Below, piece after piece: positions 26,003-35,173 of a DNA stretch of 64,000 bases. The notes beneath the pieces were generated by a model, which saw only the letters and a program-made list of their open reading frames with translations, ran no database searches and had not been told where the DNA came from. Location: contig CBDDCL010000015.1 of assembly GCA_965226245.1 (NCBI GenBank), forward strand, positions 3,224,001-3,288,000, given 5' to 3'. The position numbers and the translations under genes are program-made. Each line of letters opens with the position of its first letter. Positions within the stretch are counted from its first letter, which is position 1. Source of the DNA: CBDCYS01 sp965226245 (GTDB lineage Bacteria > Acidobacteriota > Terriglobia > Bryobacterales > UBA6623).

Positions 26003-27800
26003 CCTGAATTATGCACAGGTTCGGCGTAGCCATCGCCGATGGAGTTGTGGCGGTAGCGGCAGTCGTGTCAACTCAGTGATTTAGCAAGTCGTCTTTTCTG
26101 CTGTTTCCTTCCCGGTTTGAGCCGCCTCCCAATTCCGGGCGGGCAAAAGCGGGCTCGCAAACGGCATGTTCCCAGTAGCTTGCGGCCCGTGCATAAAATT
26201 CTATGCGCAGCGCCCCTCAACGCAGCGCACCCTCCACCACCGGCGCGCAGCTCGATCCCGGCGGCGCCATCGCCCGCAGCCGCCGCATCAGCCGCTCGAA
26301 CAGGCCCTGCTCCTGGTACTGATCGCTGTAGCTGATGCCCGTTCTGCCGGCATGCCGCCAGATCTTGGCCGCCACGAACAGAAAGCGCAGCCGCGCCGTC
26401 GCCAGGGTGGTGTGGCGCAGCTTCTCCGGGGTGGCGTCGGCTTCGCGCTGGAACAGCAGCAGCCAGCAGTTGAGGTTGTAGGCCAGCATGACCAACTGAA
26501 AGTGATTGCGGTTCATGTCAAAGCGGCGCGAAGGATGGGCCGCCAGCCCGGCGTCGTTGTTGGCTTCTTTGATGAGGTTCTCCGCCCCAGCCCGCTGGTT
26601 GTAAAACCACGCCACCGCCGCGATCGGCTCGGTGAGGTTGGTGACGAACACGCGGTAGGTGTAAGCGCTGGTTGCAAACAACTGATATTGCTCGACTTCG
26701 TCGGTTTCCGGCTCCTTTTCATAACGCAGCGCGACAAAGCGGCAGGCCCTGCCCCAGCCTTGCGGCTGGTAGAGGAATTCGCACTCCGCCGCAGCGTCGC
26801 TGTGGGGCGAGGGCTTCCATTCCGCTTGCTGCAACTGCTCGACCAGTCGCCTGGTCTTGCGCGCCACGATGACGAACTGACAATGCGCTTGTTCGTAGGC
26901 TGCCACCGCTTCCCAGCAATAAAAGCCGGAATCGGCCCGCGCCAAGATCCGCTTCACACTGGCCGGCAAAGCCTGGAAAGCACTTTCGAGGTGCGCCGCG
27001 ATCTCTTTGCCCGTGGGCCGGTCGCCATTGTGCAACCCGCCCATCAGGTATTCGCGCGTCTCGGCCAGGAAGGTCAGTATCGGCTGGTAGCTGCGCTTGC
27101 CCTTGTTCTTGGGGTTGTAGCTCTTGCGCCCGCCCATCTGCTGGCCGTAGAGGGTGTGCACGGTGGTGTCGGTGTCCAGCGTCACCGTGGTCAACCGCAC
27201 GTTGGCCGCCGCCCAGGCTCGTTCGCGCAGTTGGCGCTGCATCGACAGGATCTGCCGCGCCACGTTGAGATGCAGCGAGGCCAGAAAGCGCCACAGCGTG
27301 GATTGCGGCGGCAGCCGCGTCACTTGCAAGATGCCGGTCAGGATGGGGTCGCGCGCGATGAAGCGGAGTTGGTTGAGCCGCGCAAAGCCGACATAGAGGC
27401 CCAGCACGAGGGCCAGCACAAACTGGTAGAGGCTCATCACACGGGTGATTCGTTTGACGCTGAGGGTTTGTTCCAGCAGCTCTTGGAAGCCGAGTTTTTC
27501 GAGCAGGGTGGCGACCGGCAGCAGGCCGCCGTAGGGAGTCAGATTCTTGCCGCGGAAGTGATAGGGCGTGGAAGCCCCGATTTTATTGGGCTGCGGAGCC
27601 GTCGCGCCGCGGCCTTGTTTGGCGGGGTTTTTGGAGCTATGCTGTTTTCGCTTGGTAACCATTTGGGTGACCTCCTTGGGGTTGGCTGGCGAAGCTGAAA
27701 TCTTTGCCAGCCTACCTTATTACCCCATGTTTTCGGGGGTCGCCCAATGGTCCCTCGCGGCACAGCCCTCCTCAGGTGTACCCGCAGTGCATAATTCAGG
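26003..27800 (-). mobile_element. IS1380-family insertion sequence, copy 2 (1798 bp), nested in ISXO2-like copy 3
   Basis: Same inverted termini (CCTGAATTATGCAC) and length as copy 1 at 838-2635. The 5-bp duplication TTATA is at 25998-26002 and 27801-27805. It inserted near the 3' end of the ISXO2-like transposase gene, so it is younger than that copy. Near identity with copy 1 indicates recent transposition. Confidence 0.95.
26217..27662 (-). CDS. IS1380-family DDE transposase (copy 2)
   Basis: 481 residues, identical in layout to the copy at 1052-2497, with the same LDTDTT, ARADSGF and NLIKEANN catalytic blocks and the same AAGGAGGT ribosome-binding site. Only a handful of substitutions separate the two. 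Intact and presumably active; both copies could supply transposase for each other's ends. Confidence 0.93.
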   Translation of the reverse strand: MVTKRKQHSSKNPAKQGRGATAPQPNKIGASTPYHFRGKNLTPYGGLLPVATLLEKLGFQELLEQTLSVKRITRVMSLYQFVLALVLGLYVGFARLNQLRFIARDPILTGILQVTRLPPQSTLWRFLASLHLNVARQILSMQRQLRERAWAAANVRLTTVTLDTDTTVHTLYGQQMGGRKSYNPKNKGKRSYQPILTFLAETREYLMGGLHNGDRPTGKEIAAHLESAFQALPASVKRILARADSGFYCWEAVAAYEQAHCQFVIVARKTRRLVEQLQQAEWKPSPHSDAAAECEFLYQPQGWGRACRFVALRYEKEPETDEVEQYQLFATSAYTYRVFVTNLTEPIAAVAWFYNQRAGAENLIKEANNDAGLAAHPSRRFDMNRNHFQLVMLAYNLNCWLLLFQREADATPEKLRHTTLATARLRFLFVAAKIWRHAGRTGISYSDQYQEQGLFERLMRRLRAMAPPGSSCAPVVEGALR

Positions 27801-28750
27801 TTATAGGGAGCAGGGTCGGCGGCGACCGCCTGCTGGAGGAGGCGATAGAAAAGTTTGCCGCGCGACCGTGAGGTCCGCCGGTTGAAGCGGAACGTGAACT
27901 CGTCCAGGTAGTAGTCCAAATACTCGTGACTGACAGCCCCCTGGTGGGTCCCCAACAGCCAGCGCTTTAGCAGAGAGGCGACACGATGGACTCTCGGCAG
28001 CAGCTTACTCGCCGATTGCCGCTTCCCGCGCAGCACGGTGACTTCATGGCGGTATCCTTTGTTCTCCAATCCCGCATAGCCTTCCCAGCCGTCGGTGTGC
28101 ACGAGGCTGCCAGGTTGGATAGCTTCTTCGACAAAGGCTTCCAAGCTCGCCGCTGAGGCATCCGCGATCCGACGGAGCCGGATGCGACCCATACCGCGCC
28201 CATCCTCCTCGGCAGCAACCGCAACTAACGCTTTGCCAACCATTTCGCGACCTCGGACGCCCTCTTCGACTCCGCCCACATACGTTTCGTCCACCTCCAC
28301 CCGGCCGACCAGCCGATTGCGACCGGGGCGCACCATGGCGCGGCGGAACTTGTGCAGCCAGGTCCAGGCGGTTACATAGCTACCCAAACCCAAGACCCGC
28401 TGCAACTCCAGCGCGCTGGCCCCGCCTTTTTGCGTTGTCACCCACCAAGCCGCCCGGAACCACAACGTCAAGGGCTTGCGGGTGTCCTGGAAAATCGTGC
28501 CCGCCGTCACCGAGGCCTGGTAACCGCAGTCGGCGCAGAGCAGCAGATTGCGTTTGCTGGCCCATGAGGACTGGATCCCACAGCGCGGGCACACGAACCC
28601 CTCCGGCCAGCGCAGCTTCAGCAGGTACTCCCGGCACGCCTCCTCGGTCGAGAATCGAGCTTCCAACTCGACGAGGTTTCGGGGGTAGTCCTCCTTCATG
28701 CCCCCAACCACAACATATTGTGGCTACTGGAGTCAACTAAATACCCCATT

Positions 28751-29400
28751 TCAGGCAAATCCTCGAGATTGAATTGATCTTTGTGCAGCTGTTTAGACTC
28801 GGTTTTATACTCGGTTAAGATTCCCTCCGCAATCTCGGCTCCCTTCTGCATATGTTCTTTCCTTGCCTTCACTGCGTCGTTACGGTATTTTTTCAACTCC
28901 TCAATTGTTGCCCCGCCTCGCAGGACGTCCCGGGTCTTCTCCTCTATGTGAGCCTCAGTGATCTTGGGTAGCTTTGAAAGTCCTAGCGCAACGTCATGGA
29001 AGAGAGCCGCAAGCATCGCTACTCTCACAGGCGTCTCATGCTCCTTTTCGTCTGCTAGGATCACGGCCAGGAATTGCAATACATAGCTAGTGTGATGAAC
29101 CGGATTGGCGCTTCCGCAGCCTATGAAATACGGCACCAACCCAGGGTATAGCTCCTGGATCAGCCCAGCCACACCGGAGTGGCCGATGGAACTGAGTGTC
29201 TGAAAAGTTGCAACCAGCGGTCCTTCAGCTTTCTGGTTGTAGGACACTACATCCTCCAGCAACACCGTCGAACCCGCTAGGGTGGTGATCATATTTTTGC
29301 CCACGAAGGCTGCTTCGGTTGCCTCCCGGACCTCACGTCGGAAAGTGTGCGGCAAGGGCACCCAAACGCCTTTTACGAAACGTTCTGCTAAGTCGTTCAT
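28751..29400 (-). pseudogene. HD-domain phosphohydrolase-like protein, C-terminus cut by ISXO2-like copy 3
   Basis: The start ATG at 29400 follows AGAGGACC. Residues 1-100 resemble a HDOD-like helical region (FVGKNMITTLAGSTVLLEDV, LSSIGHSGVAGLIQELYPGL). The HD core is NPVHHTSYVLQFLAVILADE, MLAALFHDVALGLS (HD pair) and KEHMQKGAEIAEGIL (further His). At DQFNLEDLPE the gene runs into the IS end and 14 foreign residues follow. It could have been a metal-dependent phosphohydrolase or signalling protein. Since the IS has no matching duplication, the missing end is elsewhere or lost. Confidence 0.7.
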
Positions 29401-29618
29401 CGATTGGTCCTCTGAGGTTAGCTGGCCTGGGTCAAGATTGACATACGTATTCTAAAGCGATGCCAAATATTTCTAGTCAACCCTGGCACAATCGACACTC
29501 TCAGTCAAGGCGAACGGAGCTAAGGGGTGCGCGACATAGAAGTGAGTATTTCAGCAGGCTCTTTATTGTGGCCAATATCCTTGCGTATGTATTACGCTAG
29601 GAACAGGAGGTCACTTCC

Positions 29619-30020
29619 ATGCCTGATTCCCTCGAGCAACTGCAGCAACAGCGTACCGACATCGTCCGCCAGATCGGCGAGCTGGGCGATCTGCGCCCCG
29701 GTTCGATCACCAGCACCTCGGGGCGTTGCGGCAAACCAAGCTGCCGCTGCCATCGCCCCGGTCAACCGGGGCACGGTCCCCATACCCGCCTCACCTATAA
29801 GGCCGGTCGTAAGACCGTCACCGAGTCGCTGCCGACTCCGGCCGCGCTGGGCAAAGCCGAGCGCGAAGTGGCCGAGTTCCGCAAGTTCCAGCAACTGAGC
29901 CGCGAGTTCGTGGAGCTCAATACCCGCATCTGCAAACAGCGGCCGCTGCAGCTTGAGGCGCAGACCCCCCAGGAAAAAAAACGGCCGCCGCCATCCAGCA
30001 AGAGGTCGCGCGCGAACTAG
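29619..30020 (+). CDS. ISKra4 element B ORF A (133 aa), copy 1
   Basis: The product begins MPDSLEQLQQQRTDIVRQIG, contains SGRCGKPSCRCHRPGQPGHG (Cys/His cluster) and ends in a basic tail. It is the short upstream protein found in many ISKra4 elements (DUF6788-like; recalled). AGGAGGT precedes the ATG. Ribosomes that shift -1 at the eight-A run (29974-29981) continue into the transposase; those that do not end at 30020. It may bind DNA as the transposase N-terminal domain. Confidence 0.85.
   Translation: MPDSLEQLQQQRTDIVRQIGELGDLRPGSITSTSGRCGKPSCRCHRPGQPGHGPHTRLTYKAGRKTVTESLPTPAALGKAEREVAEFRKFQQLSREFVELNTRICKQRPLQLEAQTPQEKKRPPPSSKRSRAN
29974..29982 (+). promoter_or_regulatory. Programmed -1 frameshift site (eight A then C)
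   Basis: A run of eight A followed by C sits where ORF A overlaps ORF B. The zero frame reads GAA AAA AAA CGG; after a -1 slip the next codon is ACG and the transposase frame opens as TAAAIQQEVARELDQLL. The same run is at 32814-32821 and 35529-35536 (copies 2 and 3) and at 37408-37415 in the diverged element C, where the sequence after the shift is again TAAAIQQEVA. Confidence 0.75.
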
Positions 30021-31333
30021 ACCAGCTATTGCGCGTGCTGTTCAGCGGGCGGCGCAAGACAGGCCACTGGGATCTGGAAGCCGTCGAGATGGCGGTGCGC
30101 TCGGCGATGCACCAAGCTGGCGCCGCCGCCCTCTCCGAACTGCTGCAATGGGCAGCCCCAGCGGCCGGCCAGCGGAGCCTTCCCTGTTGTTGCGGCCACC
30201 AAGCTCACTACCGGGAACTGCGCTCCAAGTCGGTTCTCACCGCCCTGGGCAGGGTGCATATATCGCGCCCCTACTACCTGTGCGGGCACTGTCACAGCGG
30301 CCAATTTCCGGCCGACGCTGAACTCGACATCGCCCAAACGGAATGCTCTCCTGGGGTACGCCGTATGCAGGCGATGGTGGGCCAGGAGGCTCCCTTCGAT
30401 CACGGGCGCCGGCAGCTGGAACTGCTGGCGGGTCTGGAAGTGACCGCCAAGGCGGTGGAGCGGACGGCGGAGGGGATTGGAGAGGATATCGCGGCGCGGG
30501 AGCAGAGCGAGATCCAGCGGGCGATGCAGTTGGAGCTGCCGCTGGTGGTGGGGGAACCCGTTCCGATCCTGTACATCGAAATGGATGGGACCGGAATTCC
30601 GGTGGTGCGCAAAGAGACGGTGGGCCGAGCGGGCAAAAGGAAGGGAGAGGCGGCCCACACCCGCGAAGCTAAGTTGGGCTGCGTGTTCACTCAAACGAAG
30701 TGGGACGAAGAGGGCTACCCCATCCGCGATCCGGACTCGACCAGCTACAGCGGCGCCATTGAGACCGCCGACGAGTTTGGCAAACGCATGTATGTGGAGG
30801 CTTGGAAGCGGGGCTGGAGCCGGGCACGCAAGAAGGTCGTGCTGGGAGATGGCGCCGAATGGATCTGGAACATTGCCCAGCAGCAGTTTCCCGGCGCCAT
30901 TCAGATCGTCGACCTCTATCACGCCCGCCAGCACTTGTGGGACCTGGCACGCCAGCTTCATCCCCACGACAAGGCCCAGCAACGGTGTTGGATCACGATC
31001 CATCAGGACCACCTCGACCAGGGGCGGATGGAAGAGTTAGTGTGCTCGCTGCGGTCGGTCGAATGCTCGAGTCCCCAACTCGCGGAAGAGTTCCGCGACG
31101 AAGCCAAATACTTTGAAAAGAATGCCAAGCGGATGCGCTACCCAGAGTTTCGGCGCCAGCATCTGTTTGTCGGCTCGGGAGTGATCGAGGCCGGCTGCAA
31201 GAGTGTCATCGGCTCTCGCCTGAAACGGTCGGGCATGTTCTGGACCGTCCGCGGAGCCAACGCGATTCTGGCCCTTCGTTGCTGCCACCACAACGGCCGC
31301 TTCGAGGACTATTGGGAGGCCCGAGCGGCTTGA
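29981..31333 (+). CDS. ISKra4-family transposase ORF B, copy 1 (frameshift product)
   Basis: About 450 residues read from the -1 shift; an independent start near 30029 is less likely. A zinc-binding block (LPCCCGHQAHYREL, YYLCGHCHSGQFP) comes first. The DDE core is ILYIEMDGTGIPVV (D), KVVLGDGAEWIWN (D) and SGVIEAGCKSVIGSRLK (E). The C-terminal motif GMFWTVRGANAILALRC is the family hallmark. Complete and probably active. Confidence 0.9.
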   Translation, partial: TAAAIQQEVARELDQLLRVLFSGRRKTGHWDLEAVEMAVRSAMHQAGAAALSELLQWAAPAAGQRSLPCCCGHQAHYRELRSKSVLTALGRVHISRPYYLCGHCHSGQFPADAELDIAQTECSPGVRRMQAMVGQEAPFDHGRRQLELLAGLEVTAKAVERTAEGIGEDIAAREQSEIQRAMQLELPLVVGEPVPILYIEMDGTGIPVVRKETVGRAGKRKGEAAHTREAKLGCVFTQTKWDEEGYPIRDPDSTSYSGAIETADEFGKRMYVEAWKRGWSRARKKVVLGDGAEWIWNIAQQQFPGAIQIVDLYHARQHLWDLARQLHPHDKAQQRCWITIHQDHLDQGRMEELVCSLRSVECSSPQLAEEFRDEAKYFEKNAKRMRYPEFRRQHLFVGSGVIEAGCKSVIGSRLKRSGMFWTVRGANAILALRCCHHNGRFEDYWEARAA

Positions 31334-31539
31334 GCTCCACTTTCATGTCGCACACCCGGAGCTAAGACCTGCCGACCAATCGGTCCTTGACCGGCATCCC
31401 TACCGCGACCGTTTTCCGTTTGTCCCGTTTGTCCCTTTTCCCCCAGGCAGCGATCCGCCGGCGTCGCTCTGCGAACCTGACGGCAAACCGGGGACGTTCC
31501 TATTTTGAAGGCATCCTTTCCAAGCTGTCCGGGCAACTC

Positions 31540-31711
31540 GGTTTCCATCCCGCGACAAGCGCGGGTGGTGGCGGTGGGCGCATCACATCACCCAACGAGG
31601 CAACAACCGCCAGGATGTCTTTCTGTTCGACGAGGATTGCAGGCGCTATCTTGACGCCCTGCACCAGCAATGCCCGCGCCACGATGTCACTCTGTTCGGC
31701 TGGTGTTTGAC
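31540..31711 (+). pseudogene. RAYT (REP-associated tyrosine transposase, Y1_Tnp) N-terminal fragment, copy 1
   Basis: The frame reads WAHHITQRGNNRQDVFLFDE, then DCRRYLDALHQQCP and HDVTLFGWCL. The HHITQRGNN block with the histidine pair-type metal motif is the N-terminal signature of REP-associated and IS200-like transposases. The gene stops within 60 residues, where the higA 3' end begins, so the catalytic Tyr domain is missing. The leader upstream contains a GGGGACGTTCC palindrome-like stretch of the kind found next to RAYT genes. Confidence 0.65.
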
Positions 31712-31723
31712 CGGTCCGGCTCC

Positions 31724-32020
31724 CTACGCGGCCGGCTGCGGCTCGTAGCGCTCGACTTTGATCTGATCTTCGCGCCCTTTGGCCTGGGCGATGTCGTAGG
31801 CGGCTTGCATCCTTATCCAGATGTCCGGCGTGGTGCCGAAGGCCTTCGAGAGCCGAATGGCCATTACCGGTGAAATCCCGGCCTGACCGTTGATCAGGCG
31901 CGAGAGCGCCTGACGGCTCACACCGAGCACCTCCGCGCCTTCGGTGACCGACAGGCCGAGCGGCTCCAGGCAGTTGATGCGCACCGAGAGGCCGGGGTGC
32001 GGCGGGTTTTTCATCGGCAT
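31724..32020 (-). CDS. higA: HigA-type antitoxin, copy 1
   Basis: 98 residues: LEPLGLSVTEGAEVLGVSRQ, ALSRLINGQAGISPVMAIRL and FGTTPDIWIRMQAAYDIAQA, the classic HTH_3/XRE fold of the HigA addiction-module family. The N-terminal NPPHPGLSVRI is also typical. It lies 15 bp downstream of higB on the same strand (toxin first, as in higBA). HigA neutralises HigB and represses their shared promoter. Identical copy at 34439-34735. Confidence 0.92.
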   Translation of the reverse strand: MPMKNPPHPGLSVRINCLEPLGLSVTEGAEVLGVSRQALSRLINGQAGISPVMAIRLSKAFGTTPDIWIRMQAAYDIAQAKGREDQIKVERYEPQPAA

Positions 32021-32035
32021 GGCTTTCTCCTTCCG

Positions 32036-32317
32036 TTAGTGGTAATCCAGCAGCTCAACACTCGAGGCGTCGCCGTCGGCGAACCTAAAAATGATGCGCC
32101 AGTTGGTTTTGACGCTCACCGACCAATAACCCTTCCTGTCGCCCTTGAGCGCATGCAGCCGGAAGCCCGGCGCGCGCATGTCGCCGATGATCTGCGCATC
32201 ATCGAGCTGGGCGAGAATCGTGCGGACTTTGTCGAGCAAGTCTGGCCGGATTCCGCTTGCGTCGCCGCGTTCGTAGAGGCGTTTAAGGCCTCGATGAGCG
32301 AAGCTGCGTATCATACT
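32036..32317 (-). CDS. higB: HigB-type mRNA interferase toxin, copy 1
   Basis: 93 residues from ATG 32317 (MIRSFAHRGLKRLYERGDAS); eight residues more if started at 32341. The RelE/ParE fold is seen in LDKVRTILAQLDDAQIIGDM, FRLHALKGDRKGYWSVSVKT and NWRIIFRFADGDASSVELLD. HigB toxins cleave ribosome-bound mRNA. Intact, and paired with higA. An identical pair lies in unit 2. Confidence 0.92.
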   Translation of the reverse strand, partial: SMIRSFAHRGLKRLYERGDASGIRPDLLDKVRTILAQLDDAQIIGDMRAPGFRLHALKGDRKGYWSVSVKTNWRIIFRFADGDASSVELLDYH

Positions 32318-32458
32318 GAACTGTAACCTGAAACGCGACACGTGTCAACAGGAAGGGTGCGCGAGGGTGCGCGACATAGAAGTGAGTATTTCAGCAGGCT
32401 CTTTATTGTGGCCAATATCCTTGCGTATGTGTTACGCTAGGAACAGGAGGTCACTTCC

Positions 32459-32860
32459 ATGCCTGATTCCCTCGAGCAACTGCAGCAACAGCGTACCGAC
32501 ATCGTCCGCCAGATCGGCGAGCTGGGCGATCTGCGCCCCGGTTCGATCACCAGCACCTCGGGGCGTTGCGGCAAACCAAGCTGCCGCTGCCATCGCCCCG
32601 GTCAACCGGGGCACGGTCCCCATACCCGCCTCACCTATAAGGCCGATCGTAAGACCGTCACCGAGTCGCTGCCGACTCCGGCCGCGCTGGGCAAAGCCGA
32701 GCGCGAAGTGGCCGAGTTCCGCAAGTTCCAGCAACTGAGCCGCGAGTTCGTGGAGCTCAATACCCGCATCTGCAAACAGCGGCCGCTGCAGCTTGAGGCG
32801 CAGACCCCCCAGGAAAAAAAACGGCCGCCGCCATCCAGCAAGAGGTCGCGCGCGAACTAG
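32459..32860 (+). CDS. ISKra4 element B ORF A (133 aa), copy 2
   Basis: Identical to copy 1 except for Gly to Asp at KADRKTV. The eight-A slippery run is kept at 32814-32821. Its frameshift partner downstream is destroyed, so only the short product can be made. Confidence 0.82.
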   Translation: MPDSLEQLQQQRTDIVRQIGELGDLRPGSITSTSGRCGKPSCRCHRPGQPGHGPHTRLTYKADRKTVTESLPTPAALGKAEREVAEFRKFQQLSREFVELNTRICKQRPLQLEAQTPQEKKRPPPSSKRSRAN

Positions 32861-34132
32861 ACCAGCTATTGCGCGTGCTGTTCAGCGGGCGGCGCAAGAC
32901 AGGCCACTGGGATCTGGAAGCCGTCGAGATGGCGGTGCGCTCGGCGATGCACCAAGCTGGCGCCGCCGCCCTCTCCGAACTACTGCAATGGGCAGCCCCA
33001 GCGGCCGGCCAGCGGAGCCTTCCCTGTTGTTGCGGCCACCAAGCTCACTACCGGGAACTGCGCTCCAAGTCGGTTCTCACCGCCCTGGGCAGGGTGCATA
33101 TATCGCGCCCCTACTACCTGTGCGGGCACTGTCACAGCGGCCAATTTCCGGCCGACGCTGAACTCGACATCGCCCAAACGGAATGCTCTCCTGGGGTACG
33201 CCGTATGCAGGCGATGGTGGGCCAGGAGGCTCCCTTCGATCACGGGCGCCGGCAGCTGGAACTGCTGGCGGGTCTGGAAGTGACCGCCAAGGCGGTGGAG
33301 CGGACGGCGGAGGGGATTGGAGAGGATATCGCGGCGCGGGAGCAGAGCGAGATCCAGCGGGCGATGCAGTTGGAGCTGCCGCTGGTGGTGGGGGACCGTT
33401 CCGATCCTGTACATCGAAATGGATGGGACCGGAATTCCGGTGGTGCGCAAAGAGACGGTGGGCCGAGCGGGCAAAAGGAAGGGAGAGGCGGCCCACACCC
33501 GCGAAGCTAAGTTGGGCTGCGTGTTCACTCAAACGAAGTGGGACGAAGAGGGCTACCCCATCCGCGATCCGGACTCGACCAGCTACAGCGGCGCCATTGA
33601 GACCGCCGACGAGTTTGGCAAACGCATGTATGTGGAGGCTTGGAAGCGGGGCTGGAGCCGGGCACGCAAGAAGGTCGTGCTGGGAGACGAATGATCTGGA
33701 ACATTGCCCAGGCAGTTTCCCGGCGCCATTCAGCGTCGCACGCCCGCCAGCACTTGTGGGCTGGCACGCCAGCTTCATCCCCACGACAAGGCCCAGCAAC
33801 GGTGTTGGATCACGATCCATCAGGACCACCTCGCAGGGGCGGATGGAAGAGTTAGTGTGCTCGCTGCGGTCGGTCGAATGCTCGAGTCCCCAACTCGCGG
33901 AAGAGTTCCGCGACGAAGCCAAATACTTTGAAAAGAATGCCAAGCGGATGCGCTACCCAGAGTTTCATCTGTTTGTCGGCTCGGGAGTGATCGAGGCCGG
34001 CTGCAAGAGTGTCATCGGCTCTCGCCTGAAACGGTCGGGCCTGGACCGTCCGCGGAGCCAACGGATTCTGGCCCTTCGTTGCTGCCACCACAACGGCCCT
34101 TCGAGGACTATTGGGAGAGGCTCCACTTTCAT
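32821..34132 (+). pseudogene. ISKra4 transposase ORF B, copy 2, broken by many small deletions
   Basis: Intact up to ELPLVVG; a 2-bp deletion at about 33395 then breaks the frame just before the first catalytic Asp. Further losses fall at about 33687 (GATGGCGCC region), 33710, 33735-33765, 33830, 33965, 34040, 34060 and 34100-34130. All are deletions; no insertions and almost no substitutions. The pieces still read as family sequence in alternating frames. Confidence 0.9.
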
Positions 34133-34277
34133 GTCGCACACCCGGAGCTAAGACCTACCCGGTCCTTGCATCCCTACCGCGACCGTTTTCCGTTTGTCCC
34201 GGTCCCTTTTCCCCCAGGCAGCGACTGTCACCGGGGACGCGCATCCTTTCCAAGCTGTCCGGGCCTCGGATCCCGCG

Positions 34278-34426
34278 ACATGGTGGCGGTGGGCGCATCA
34301 CATCACCCAACGAGGCAACAACCGCCAGGATGTCTTTCTGTTCGACGAGGATTGCAGGCGCTATCTTGACGCCCTGCACCAGCAATGCCCGCGCCACGAT
34401 GTCACTCTGTTCGGCTGGTGTTTGAC
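34278..34426 (+). pseudogene. RAYT N-terminal fragment, copy 2
   Basis: Same HHITQRGNNRQDVFLFDEDC core as copy 1. Its leader (34153-34280) is shortened by several deletions relative to unit 1. Ends in the same place, against higA. Confidence 0.6.
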
Positions 34427-34438
34427 CGGTCCGGCTCC

Positions 34439-34735
34439 CTACGCGGCCGGCTGCGGCTCGTAGCGCTCGACTTTGATCTGATCTTCGCGCCCTTTGGCCT
34501 GGGCGATGTCGTAGGCGGCTTGCATCCTTATCCAGATGTCCGGCGTGGTGCCGAAGGCCTTCGAGAGCCGAATGGCCATTACCGGTGAAATCCCGGCCTG
34601 ACCGTTGATCAGGCGCGAGAGCGCCTGACGGCTCACACCGAGCACCTCCGCGCCTTCGGTGACCGACAGGCCGAGCGGCTCCAGGCAGTTGATGCGCACC
34701 GAGAGGCCGGGGTGCGGCGGGTTTTTCATCGGCAT
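34439..34735 (-). CDS. higA: HigA-type antitoxin, copy 2
   Basis: 98 residues, indistinguishable from copy 1, with the same HTH core (LSVTEGAEVLGVSRQALSRL). Intact although the neighbouring IS copy 2 is heavily damaged. Confidence 0.9.
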   Translation of the reverse strand: MPMKNPPHPGLSVRINCLEPLGLSVTEGAEVLGVSRQALSRLINGQAGISPVMAIRLSKAFGTTPDIWIRMQAAYDIAQAKGREDQIKVERYEPQPAA

Positions 34736-34750
34736 GGCTTTCTCCTTCCG

Positions 34751-35032
34751 TTAGTGGTAATCCAGCAGCTCAACACTCGAGGCGTCGCCGTCGGCGAACC
34801 TAAAAATGATGCGCCAGTTGGTTTTGACGCTCACCGACCAATAACCCTTCCTGTCGCCCTTGAGCGCATGCAGCCGGAAGCCCGGCGCGCGCATGTCGCC
34901 GATGATCTGCGCATCATCGAGCTGGGCGAGAATCGTGCGGACTTTGTCGAGCAAGTCTGGCCGGATTCCGCTTGCGTCGCCGCGTTCGTAGAGGCGTTTA
35001 AGGCCTCGATGAGCGAAGCTGCGTATCATACT
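34751..35032 (-). CDS. higB: HigB-type mRNA interferase toxin, copy 2
   Basis: Same 93-residue RelE-like toxin as copy 1 (or 101 residues from 35056). The higB-higA spacing of 15 bp is the same. Two identical pairs in tandem should cross-neutralise, so the duplication raises dosage without adding specificity. Confidence 0.9.
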   Translation of the reverse strand, partial: SMIRSFAHRGLKRLYERGDASGIRPDLLDKVRTILAQLDDAQIIGDMRAPGFRLHALKGDRKGYWSVSVKTNWRIIFRFADGDASSVELLDYH

Positions 35033-35173
35033 GAACTGTAACCTGAAACGCGACACGTGTCAACAGGAAGGGTGCGCGAGGGTGCGCGACATAGAAGTGA
35101 GTATTTCAGCAGGCTCTTTATTGTGGCCAATATCCTTGCGTATGTGTTACGCTAGGAACAGGAGGTCACTTCC

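Larger units (their letters stand above)
25949..28711 (-). pseudogene. ISXO2-like transposase split by IS1380 copy 2
   Basis: The N-terminal and central coding sequence (27801-28711) is intact through ...QQAVAADPAPY; the last residues (KTMVEATRAGTPTPKM) lie on the far side of the inserted IS1380 (25949-25997). The open frame now runs into IS1380 sequence and gives a 390-residue chimera. Both catalytic Asp blocks are kept, but the native C-terminus is lost. Confidence 0.88.
25920..28750 (-). mobile_element. IS1595-family (ISXO2-like) element, copy 3, split by IS1380 copy 2
   Basis: Terminal repeats are complete at both ends (ATGGGGTATTT at 25920, CCCCATT at 28750). Removing the nested IS1380 and its 5-bp duplication gives exactly 1028 bp, as for copies 1 and 4. 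Unlike those copies, the outer flanks do not match (TGCCTCGT on the left, TCAGGCAA on the right). The neighbours are an aldolase gene on one side and a truncated HD-domain gene on the other, which points to recombination through this copy. Confidence 0.92.
29525..31357 (+). mobile_element. ISKra4-family element B, copy 1 (1833 bp, intact)
   Basis: Ends GGGTGCGCGACATAGAAGTG and the complement of GGGTGTGCGACATGAAAGTG form imperfect inverted repeats. A 9-bp duplication GGAGCTAAG flanks it (29516-29524 and 31358-31366), which fits ISKra4 (usually 8-9 bp). It contains a small ORF A and a transposase ORF B joined by a -1 slippery run. It opens the tandem ISKra4/higBA array. Confidence 0.92.
32365..34143 (+). 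mobile_element. ISKra4-family element B, copy 2 (1779 bp, deletion-riddled)
   Basis: The termini match copies 1 and 3, and the first 1030 bp are essentially identical to them. From 33395 onward it has lost 54 bp in about a dozen deletions of 1-12 bp. GGAGCTAAG follows its right end (34144-34152) but does not precede its left end, where a partial IS terminus stands instead. Confidence 0.9.
29525..35079. repeat. Tandem array of two ISKra4 + RAYT fragment + higBA units
   Basis: Unit 1 is 29525-32364 (2840 bp), unit 2 is 32365-35079 (2715 bp), and ISKra4 copy 3 follows at 35080. Each unit ends with a partial IS terminus GGGTGCGCGA placed directly before the next full IS. The 9-bp GGAGCTAAG recurs after the IS in both units but before only the first. 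Unit 2 is shorter because of many small deletions. The arrangement suggests amplification of one IS-plus-cargo unit. Confidence 0.85.
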
